DNA of 64,000 nt. Origin: Enhydrobacter sp. (GTDB lineage Bacteria; Pseudomonadota; Alphaproteobacteria; Reyranellales; Reyranellaceae). The position numbers and the translations under genes are program-made. How positions within the stretch are numbered: the first letter of the stretch is position 1; every line of letters begins with the position of its first letter. The notes beneath the pieces were generated by a model. The model did not search any database, was not told the DNA's origin, and saw only the letters and a list, made by a program, of their open reading frames with translations. The stretch spans positions 124,001 to 188,000 of the forward strand of contig CP075528.1 in NCBI GenBank assembly GCA_025808875.1. Direction: 5' to 3'. This document shows positions 44,014-51,086 of this stretch, one piece after another.

Positions 44014-46257
44014 ATGGCGGCACGGATCGGGACGACGGTGAAGGAGTCCCGGCCGCATTGGCCGGAGGAGCCGGAAAGGCCACCCGGCTTGCACGGAAAG
44101 GGCGCGCCCAACATCTTGGTGGTCCTGTTCGACGATGTCGGCTTCTCCGACTTCGGCTGCTACGGCTCGCCGATCTCGACGCCGACCATCGATGCCCTGG
44201 CGGGCAAGGGACTGCGCTACACCGGCTTCCACACCACCGCGATGTGCTCGACCACGCGGGCCGCGCTGCTCACCGGACGCAACCACCATTCCGTCGGCGT
44301 CGGCTGCCTCGCCAACTTCGATTCGGGCTATCCCGGCTATCGCGGCAAGATCGCGAAGGAGGCCGGCACCATTGCCGAGATGCTGCGTCCGCACGGCTAT
44401 CGCAACTACATGCTGGGCAAGTGGCACGTCACGCCGCTCACCGAATCGGGCGCCACCGGTCCGTTCGACGGCTGGCCGCTCGGCCGCGGCTTCGATCGCT
44501 TCTACGGCTTCATGGACGCCGAGACCGACCAGTACGCGCCCGAGCTGGTGCGCGACAACACGCCGGTCGATCCGCCGGGCGACCATGCCGGCGGCTATCA
44601 CCTGACGGCCGACCTCGTCGACCAGGCGATCCGCTACCTCGCCGACCATGTCGGCGACCGGCCCGAGCTGCCGTGGCTGACCTGGCTCGCCCTGGGCGCC
44701 TGTCACGCGCCGCACCAGGCGCCGGCCAACCTGATCGCCAAGTACGACGCGATGTTCGCCGAGGGGTGGGACGTCGAGCGCGAGCGACGGCTCGAACGGC
44801 AGAAGACGCTCGGCATCGTGCCCGGCCAGACGCGCCTGCCGCCGCGCAACGACCACGTCCGCGCCTGGAGCGAGATTCCCGAGGGCGAGCGCCGCCTCTT
44901 CACCCGCCTGCAGGCGGCCTATGCCGCCATGCTCGATCACGCCGACCAGCACCTCGCGCGGCTGGTGGATTTCCTCGATCGCGCGGGCCAGCTCGACGAC
45001 ACGCTGATCGTCGTGATGTCCGACAACGGCGCCAGCCAGGAGGGCGGGCCGCTCGGCATGGTCAACGCCATGGGTCCCTACAACCTCAAGCGCGAGCCGA
45101 TCGAGGAGAAGATCGCGCGCATCGACGACATCGGCGGGCCCGACACGCATTCCAACTTCCCGCTGGGCTGGGCGATGGCGGCCAACACGCCGCTGCGCCG
45201 CTACAAGCAGAACACGCATGGCGGCGGCATCCGCGACCCGCTGGTGATCTCGTGGCCCACCGGCATCGCCGCGCGCGGCGAGCTGCGGGGCCAATTCTGC
45301 CATGCCAGCGACCTGGTGCCGACCCTGCTCGACATCGTCGGCGTGCGGCCGCCCGACTCGATCGGCGGCGTCGCGCAGATGCCGATCGAGGGCACCAGTT
45401 TCGCCGCCAGCCTCGGCAATCGAGGGGCGCCGGCCCGGATCGCGCCGCAATACTTCGAGATGTTCGGCCATCGCGGCCTGTGGCGCGACGGCTGGAAGGC
45501 CGTGTCGTTCCATCCGCCCGGCGCGGCCTTCGAGCAGGACAAGTGGGAGCTGTTCCACCTCGACAACGATTTCAACGAGGTCGACGACCTCGCCGCCAAG
45601 GAGCCGGAGCGGCTGAAGGCGATGATCGACGAATGGTGGAGGCAGGCGGCGGCATGCAAGGTGCTGCCGCTCGACGACCGCTTCGCGCCGCGCTTCGCCG
45701 ACAACGCCACGCGCTTCCATGGGCCACGCAAGCGCTTCGTCTTCCATGCCGGCATGGGGCATGTGCCGACCGACGTGGCGCCCGACGTGCGCAACCGCAC
45801 CTACACGATCGAGGCCGATGCCCGCATCGATGCCGGCAGCGAGGGCGTGCTGATCGCCCACGGCGACATGACCTGCGGCTACTCGCTCTACATGAAGGAC
45901 GGACGGCTTGCCTACGACATGAACGTGGGCGGCCAGCATCACGTCGCCGTCTCCGACCGGCCGGTGCCGAAGGGCAACCGCCGCCTCGGCGTGCGCATGC
46001 GGCGCAAGGAAGGCAGGAACATCGCCACGCTCCTGATCGACGGCGAGGCGGCGGGCGGCTTCGAGACCCAGGCCGGCTTCGTCGCCTTCATCTCCTGGTC
46101 GGGTCTCGACATCGGCCGCGACCGGTCGAGCCCGGTGTCGCACTACGAGGCGCCGTTCGAGTTCACCGGCAGGCTGCGCAAGGTCACCGTGCTGATGGAC
46201 GACGATCAGACGCTCGACGCGGAGACGGCGGCCAACGCGGCGCTCGCCCGCGAATGA
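44014..46257 (+). CDS. Sulfatase (arylsulfatase-like), with unusual C-S-T-T-R active-site motif
   Basis: A 747-residue alkaline-phosphatase-superfamily enzyme. N-terminal metal-site D40-D41 is in L-F-D-D-V-G-F-S-D. The formylglycine signature is present with C78 and R82 but reads C-S-T-T-R, Thr in place of the usual Pro. It continues A-A-L-L-T-G-R-N-H-H. A beta-rich region from about 560 to 740 follows. The ATG at 44014 has a GGGAGGA site; a GTG at 43981 is possible but lies in the divergent gap. No signal peptide is visible, so it may be cytoplasmic. With the operon partners it suggests use of sulfated compounds; phosphonate or phosphoester substrates are alternatives. Confidence 0.87.
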   Translation: MAARIGTTVKESRPHWPEEPERPPGLHGKGAPNILVVLFDDVGFSDFGCYGSPISTPTIDALAGKGLRYTGFHTTAMCSTTRAALLTGRNHHSVGVGCLANFDSGYPGYRGKIAKEAGTIAEMLRPHGYRNYMLGKWHVTPLTESGATGPFDGWPLGRGFDRFYGFMDAETDQYAPELVRDNTPVDPPGDHAGGYHLTADLVDQAIRYLADHVGDRPELPWLTWLALGACHAPHQAPANLIAKYDAMFAEGWDVERERRLERQKTLGIVPGQTRLPPRNDHVRAWSEIPEGERRLFTRLQAAYAAMLDHADQHLARLVDFLDRAGQLDDTLIVVMSDNGASQEGGPLGMVNAMGPYNLKREPIEEKIARIDDIGGPDTHSNFPLGWAMAANTPLRRYKQNTHGGGIRDPLVISWPTGIAARGELRGQFCHASDLVPTLLDIVGVRPPDSIGGVAQMPIEGTSFAASLGNRGAPARIAPQYFEMFGHRGLWRDGWKAVSFHPPGAAFEQDKWELFHLDNDFNEVDDLAAKEPERLKAMIDEWWRQAAACKVLPLDDRFAPRFADNATRFHGPRKRFVFHAGMGHVPTDVAPDVRNRTYTIEADARIDAGSEGVLIAHGDMTCGYSLYMKDGRLAYDMNVGGQHHVAVSDRPVPKGNRRLGVRMRRKEGRNIATLLIDGEAAGGFETQAGFVAFISWSGLDIGRDRSSPVSHYEAPFEFTGRLRKVTVLMDDDQTLDAETAANAALARE

Positions 46258-46285
46258 CCTTCAGCAAATGACTGCCACCGCATGA
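46254..46285 (+). other. Two five-codon mini-ORFs linked by overlapping ATGA signals
   Basis: Between the sulfatase stop and the transporter start three ATGA signals occur exactly 14 bases apart (46254, 46268, 46282). Each ATG overlaps the preceding stop: the sulfatase TGA with mini-ORF MTFSK, its TGA with mini-ORF MTATA, and its TGA with the transporter ATG. Terminating ribosomes could re-initiate stepwise. The pattern is directly visible. Whether it is used or arose by local duplication is not known. Confidence 0.55.
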
Positions 46286-47505
46286 CCGCCATCGGCCAGC
46301 GCGCCGGCGTCGACAGCCCGTATGCCTGGCGGCTCGCGTTCCTGTCGATGTTCTGCATCGGCCTGGGCGGCGGCGCGCTCTACCTGCCCGTGGTCGCGCT
46401 GAAGGAGATCGCCGCCGAATTCGGCGATCAGCGCGCCGTGCCGTCCTTCGCCTACATGCTCGGCTTCTTCGCCATGGGCGTGGGCGGCGTGTTGATGGGC
46501 TGGCTGGCCGACCGCACCAGCCCGCGCGTGCCCCTGTTCATCGCCGGCGTCTCGATCTTCGCCGGCGGCTGGCTGGCGAGTGCCGGCGGCGAATGGCTGC
46601 TCTATCTCGGCTACGCCATCCCGCTCGGCCTGCTCGGCAACTCGGGCACCTTCACGCCGGCCATGAACAACATCCAGGGCTGGTTCGACAGGCGACGCAG
46701 CACCGCGGTCTCGATCATCTCGGCCGGCCCGGCCATCTCGGGCTTCATCTGGCCGCAGATCTACCGCTGGCTGGTGCCCGAGTACGGCTGGCGCGAGACG
46801 CTGGTGATCTACGGCGTGATCGCGGGCGTGCTGCTCTTCATCTGCGCCTTCTACGTGCGGCCTTCGCCGGTAGCGCGCGCCCGCGCGGTGCAGGCCGAGG
46901 ATCTGTCCGGCCTGCCGATGCCGTCCAAGGCGATCATGACGCTGCTGTCGCTGGCGAGCCTTTGCTGCTGCACGGCGATGGCCGTGCCGTTCGTCCACAT
47001 GGTGGCGTTCTGCGGCGATCTCGGCCTGTCGCCGGCGCGCGGCTCGGAGGCGATCGCGCTCATCCTGGTGACGGCGGTCGCGGCGGTCTTCGTGCTCGGC
47101 CGGCTGTCGGACTTCATCGGGCCGCTCCAGGTCAGCCTGCTGTGCTCGCTGATCCAGGTCGTGGCGCTGGTCGGCTTCTGGTTCGTGACGAGCGTCGCCG
47201 GCATCTACACGCTCTCGGTGATCCACGGCATTCCCTACATCGCCATCGTCCAGGGCTATGCGCTGATCCTGCGCAAGGTCTACGGCCCGACCATCGCCGG
47301 CTGGCGGCTCGGCGTGGTCATGCTGTTCGCCATGGCCGGCATGGCGATCGGCGGCTGGATGGGCGGCGCGATTTTCGACCTGACCCTGTCCTATCGCCCC
47401 GCCTTCCAGGTGGCGCTGGCCTTCAACCTGCTGAACATGATGCTGCTCGGCCTGCTGTTCTTCGGCCAGCGGCGGCGCGCGGCGGTCGGCCTCTATCCGC
47501 GATGA
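46282..47505 (+). CDS. MFS transporter
   Basis: A 407-residue, 12-helix transporter. The A-loop G-W-L-A-D-R-T-S-P-R near residue 72 is the MFS signature; helix spacing and the monocarboxylate-like N terminus suggest an organic-anion carrier. The ATG at 46282 lies at the end of the mini-ORF chain. The TGA stop overlaps the next gene (ATGA). It is in an operon with sulfatase, EamA transporter and amidase. Confidence 0.9.
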   Translation: MTAIGQRAGVDSPYAWRLAFLSMFCIGLGGGALYLPVVALKEIAAEFGDQRAVPSFAYMLGFFAMGVGGVLMGWLADRTSPRVPLFIAGVSIFAGGWLASAGGEWLLYLGYAIPLGLLGNSGTFTPAMNNIQGWFDRRRSTAVSIISAGPAISGFIWPQIYRWLVPEYGWRETLVIYGVIAGVLLFICAFYVRPSPVARARAVQAEDLSGLPMPSKAIMTLLSLASLCCCTAMAVPFVHMVAFCGDLGLSPARGSEAIALILVTAVAAVFVLGRLSDFIGPLQVSLLCSLIQVVALVGFWFVTSVAGIYTLSVIHGIPYIAIVQGYALILRKVYGPTIAGWRLGVVMLFAMAGMAIGGWMGGAIFDLTLSYRPAFQVALAFNLLNMMLLGLLFFGQRRRAAVGLYPR

Positions 47506-48410
47506 TCCCGGCCAACGCCACCCTGCGGGCGCTGCTCTGGATGACCGCCTGCGGCGTGCTGTTCGGCGTCCTCAACATGACGCAGAAGCTGCTGACGCAT
47601 CAACTTCATCCGCCGCAGGTCGTGTGCCTGCGCTATCTCGTCGGTTCCGCCCTGCTGCTGCCCTTCGTGGTCGCGGGCGGCTGGCAGCGCTACCGGCCGG
47701 GCCGGCCGTCGCTGCATGCCTGGCGCGCCGTGTTCCACGTCACCGGCTCGCTGATCTGGTTCGGCGTCATCCCCAACGTCACCCTGGCCGAGGCCTCGGC
47801 GATCGGTTTCACCGGCCCGATCTTCATGATGCTGGGTGCCTCGCTGTTCCTCGGCGAGCGCATGTATGCCGCGCGCTGGGCCGCCGTCCTCATCGCCTTC
47901 GGCGGCGTGCTGGTCGTGCTGTGGCCGGGCCTCGTCGATTCGAACATAGCCTCGATGTCGACCGTCTGGATGCTGGTGTCATCGCCCCTGTTCGCCGCCT
48001 CGTTCCTGATCTCCAAGGTGCTCACCCGCTACGACCGGCCCGAGGCGATCGTCTTCTGGCTGGGCGTGGTGATCTTCGTCGGCAGCCTGCCGTTCGCCGT
48101 CTTCGCCCTCGAATGGCCGCTGCGCGTGGCCTGGCAGTGGCCGTCCGCGCTGCAGTGGACCCTGCTCGGCGCCTGCGGCCTGGTCGGCTCCTCGGCGCAC
48201 TATTGCATGACGCGCGCCTACCGCATCGCCGACGTCTCGGCCGTGCAGTCGGTGCGCTTCCTCGATATGGTCTGGGCGTCGCTGTTCGGCTTCCTGATGT
48301 TCGCCCACCTGCCGACCGGCTGGGCGCTGGCCGGCGGCACCATCATCTGCGCGGCGACCCTCTGGATCGCGCGCTACGAGGCAAGGCATCCGCGGGAGGC
48401 AAGGGCATGA
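47502..48410 (+). CDS. EamA-family (DMT) transporter
   Basis: A 302-residue membrane protein of ten hydrophobic helices in two EamA repeats; the end-of-helix motif E-A-S-A-I-G-F-T-G-P-I is near 100-110. Such proteins often export amino acids or other metabolites. It is coupled on both sides by 4-base overlaps, to the MFS gene and the amidase gene, so one pathway is likely served by two different transporters. Confidence 0.9.
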   Translation: MIPANATLRALLWMTACGVLFGVLNMTQKLLTHQLHPPQVVCLRYLVGSALLLPFVVAGGWQRYRPGRPSLHAWRAVFHVTGSLIWFGVIPNVTLAEASAIGFTGPIFMMLGASLFLGERMYAARWAAVLIAFGGVLVVLWPGLVDSNIASMSTVWMLVSSPLFAASFLISKVLTRYDRPEAIVFWLGVVIFVGSLPFAVFALEWPLRVAWQWPSALQWTLLGACGLVGSSAHYCMTRAYRIADVSAVQSVRFLDMVWASLFGFLMFAHLPTGWALAGGTIICAATLWIARYEARHPREARA

Positions 48411-49852
48411 GCGAGTTGTGGCGTCTCACCGCCGTCGAGGCCGTCTCTCTCCTGAAGAAGAGGGAGATCACGCCGCTCGACCTGATCGAGGCCTCGGCGC
48501 ACCGCATCGCCGAGGTCGAGCCGCACGTCAACGCGCTGCCGACTCTCTGCCTCGACCGCGCCCGCGACCACGCCCGGCGCATCATGGACGGAGGCGAAGC
48601 CTGCGAAGCCGCCGGCGAAGCGGGCTGGCTCGCCGGCCTTCCGGTCTCGATCAAGGACCTGACCGACGTGGCGGGGGTGCGCACCACCTACGGCTCGCCG
48701 ATCTTCGCCGACCACGTGCCGGCGAAATCGCATCCCCTGGTCGAGCGCATCGAGCGCAAGGGCGGTGTGGTCGTCGCCAAGTCGAACACGCCGGAGTTCG
48801 GCGCCGGCGGCTCGACCTTCAACGAGGTGTTCGGGCGCACGCGCAACCCGTGGAACACGTCGCTCACCTGCGGCGGCTCGACCGGCGGCGGCGCGGTGTC
48901 GCTGGCCACCGGCGAGGTCTGGCTGGCGCACGGCTCGGACCATGGCGGCTCGCTGCGCCGGCCCGGCACCTATTGCTCGGTCGTCGGCCTGCGTCCGTCG
49001 CCCGGCCGCGTGACGCGCGGCACCTCCAACAATCTCTGGTCGCCGCAATCGGTGCAGGGGCCGATGGCGCGCACCGTGCCCGACCTCGCGCTTTTCCTCG
49101 ATGCCATGGCGGGCTTCTGCCCGCACGATGCACTCACCTTCGACGCGTCGGCCGTCTCGTTCAGCGCCGCCGTCGCGAAGCCCGCGGCGCCGAGGCGCAT
49201 CGCCTGGACGGCCGACCTCGGCGGTATCTGCGAGCTCGACGGCGAGATCCGCGACATCTGCTCGAGGATGGTGCGGCGCTTCGAGGAGCTGGGCTGCATC
49301 GTCGAGGAGGCGTCGCCCGACTTCGGGCCGGTCGACGAGGTGTTCATGGCCCTGCGCAGCCAGCAGTTCGTCGTCGACCGCGAGCTGCAGATCGAGCAGC
49401 ACCGGGACAAGATCAAGCCCGACATCATCTGGAACACCGAGCTCGGCCAGAAGCAGACCGCCAGCCGGCTCGCCTGGGCCGAGCGCGAGCGCGCCGCGCT
49501 CTTCAGGCGCATGGCCGAGTTCTTCCGGACGTACGACCTGCTGGTGACACCGGGCGCGCCGACCGGCGCCTTCGACGTCAACCTGCGCGCGCCCGCCACC
49601 ATCGCCGGCAGGAAGCTCGAGAACTACATGGCGGGCTCGACCTTAAACTCGGCGATCACCGTCACTGGCAGCCCGGCCGTCGCCGTGCCCTGCGGCTTCG
49701 ACCGGCACGGCCGCCCGGTCGGCCTGCAGCTCGTCGGCAAGCCACGCGGCGAGGCGGCACTGTTGCAGGCGGCGGCGCTCTACGAACAGGCGGTCGGGTT
49801 GCACAAGCTGCTGCCGATCGATCCCAGGGCGGGGACGGTGCCGCCGGGGTAG
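48407..49852 (+). CDS. Amidase (amidase-signature family)
   Basis: A 481-residue enzyme. The catalytic Lys is in V-S-I-K-D near 81-85. The cis-Ser is in C-G-G-S-T-G-G-G (the second Ser of the family motif is Thr). The nucleophile Ser is in G-S-D-H-G-G-S-L-R. The triad is therefore intact. It hydrolyses an amide, or may act like a related aminohydrolase. It is coupled to the EamA gene and is the last gene of the sulfatase operon; a strong hairpin follows its stop. Confidence 0.92.
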   Translation: MSELWRLTAVEAVSLLKKREITPLDLIEASAHRIAEVEPHVNALPTLCLDRARDHARRIMDGGEACEAAGEAGWLAGLPVSIKDLTDVAGVRTTYGSPIFADHVPAKSHPLVERIERKGGVVVAKSNTPEFGAGGSTFNEVFGRTRNPWNTSLTCGGSTGGGAVSLATGEVWLAHGSDHGGSLRRPGTYCSVVGLRPSPGRVTRGTSNNLWSPQSVQGPMARTVPDLALFLDAMAGFCPHDALTFDASAVSFSAAVAKPAAPRRIAWTADLGGICELDGEIRDICSRMVRRFEELGCIVEEASPDFGPVDEVFMALRSQQFVVDRELQIEQHRDKIKPDIIWNTELGQKQTASRLAWAERERAALFRRMAEFFRTYDLLVTPGAPTGAFDVNLRAPATIAGRKLENYMAGSTLNSAITVTGSPAVAVPCGFDRHGRPVGLQLVGKPRGEAALLQAAALYEQAVGLHKLLPIDPRAGTVPPG

Positions 49853-49855
49853 ATT

Positions 49856-49912
49856 CCTCCCCAACCAAGTTGGGGAGGTGTGGGCACCTCCCCGCGCTTC
49901 CGCGCAGGGAGG
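49856..49912. terminator. Bidirectional hairpin region between convergent genes
   Basis: CCTCCCCAAC (49856-49865) and GTTGGGGAGG (49869-49878) form a perfect 10-bp stem with a CAA loop. A second hairpin, CCTCCC with GGGAGG around CGCG/CGCG (49887-49912), follows. The 68-base gap lies between convergent amidase and oxygenase genes, where a shared terminator is expected. No U-tract is visible, so it may instead be a member of a repeat family; the hairpin itself is clear. Confidence 0.75.
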
Positions 49913-49920
49913 CGTGAGGC

Positions 49921-50925
49921 TCAATTGGCCTGCAACCGCACGCCCTCGGCGGTGCGCACGTGGTCGTAGTTCTGCTTCTGGTACCACGTCATGAAGTCGC
50001 TGTAGGTCGTCGGCTCGTACTTCGGCGGGTGGGCGGCGTCGGTGCAGGACGGCAGGCAGACCATCTCGTGGTCGATGGTGCAGTCGAAGAAGAACGGGAT
50101 GGCGTAGCGCTCGCCGCCGGAACGGTTGACGACGCGGTGCGGCGTGGCGCGGAAGCGGCCGTTGCTCCAGCGGTTCAGCATCTGGCCGCTGTTGACCAGG
50201 AAGGCGCCCTCGATGGCCGGCGCGTCGATCCAGCGTCCCGAGGCGGTGCGCAGCGACAGGCCGGGCACCTTGTTCTGCGCCAGCAGGGTCATGAACGAGG
50301 TGTCGGCGTGCGGCGCCAGGCCGTACTCGCCGTCCTGCAAGACAGGCGTGTGGGGATAGTGCGACATGCGCAGCGTGTATTGCGGCTCGCGGAAGGCCGG
50401 CGCGAAATGATCCGGCGGCAGGTCGAGCGCCACGGCATAGACCGGCAGGATCGAGAGCGCCGCGCGCTCCATGGCGTCGCAATAGGCAACCACGGCTTCG
50501 CGGAAGCCGGGCAGCGCGGCCGGCCACTGGTTGGCGCCGCGGAAGCGCCGGTTGGCGATCACGTCGGGATGATCGGCCGGCAGGTCGCGCTTGACGAAGA
50601 ACGCCTCGTTGAGGTTGGGCTTGTTGCCCGTGCTGACGTCGGAGTGCCGCGTGGTCGCCGCCTTCATCGCCAGGTAGCCGATATTGTGCTCGTTGATCTT
50701 GAGACGGAGCTTGTCGTCGAGCGGCTGGGCATGGAAGCGCGCCGCCTCGGCGAACACGCGATCGACCAGCGCCTGCGGCACGCCGTGCCCGGTCATGAAC
50801 CAGAAGCCGACATCCTCGTAGGCGTGGCGCAACTCCTCGCCGCAGCGCGCCAGCGCGGCGGCGTCGCCGGCCAGGACGCCCGACACGTCGATGATGGGGA
50901 TCTCCTCGCTCGTCACGGCCGTCAT
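49921..50925 (-). CDS. Isopenicillin N synthase-family 2-oxoglutarate/Fe(II)-type oxygenase
   Basis: A 334-residue double-stranded beta-helix oxygenase. Iron ligands are H206 and D208 in P-H-A-D-T and H263 in T-P-H-R-V. The co-substrate motif R-x-S is R273-Y-A275 here, so the usual Ser is Ala. The N-terminal helical domain begins with I-P-I-I-D-V-S. Family members hydroxylate, desaturate or close rings. The start at 50925 is natural; a longer frame has no family-like N terminus. Substrate unknown. Confidence 0.87.
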   Translation of the reverse strand: MTAVTSEEIPIIDVSGVLAGDAAALARCGEELRHAYEDVGFWFMTGHGVPQALVDRVFAEAARFHAQPLDDKLRLKINEHNIGYLAMKAATTRHSDVSTGNKPNLNEAFFVKRDLPADHPDVIANRRFRGANQWPAALPGFREAVVAYCDAMERAALSILPVYAVALDLPPDHFAPAFREPQYTLRMSHYPHTPVLQDGEYGLAPHADTSFMTLLAQNKVPGLSLRTASGRWIDAPAIEGAFLVNSGQMLNRWSNGRFRATPHRVVNRSGGERYAIPFFFDCTIDHEMVCLPSCTDAAHPPKYEPTTYSDFMTWYQKQNYDHVRTAEGVRLQAN

Positions 50926-51086
50926 GGAGTCTCTCCGACTGGAGGGTGGCTCGGGGCAGCGTAGGGCACGGGTCGGGCACGCGGCAAGGCGGCCGGCGGA
51001 GCGTCCGGAGACAGGCAACGACCCTCGCCGACTGACGTTCTCCCTTCGGATCGCGGCCCGGGCGACGAACCAGCGGAGCAGCCGAC

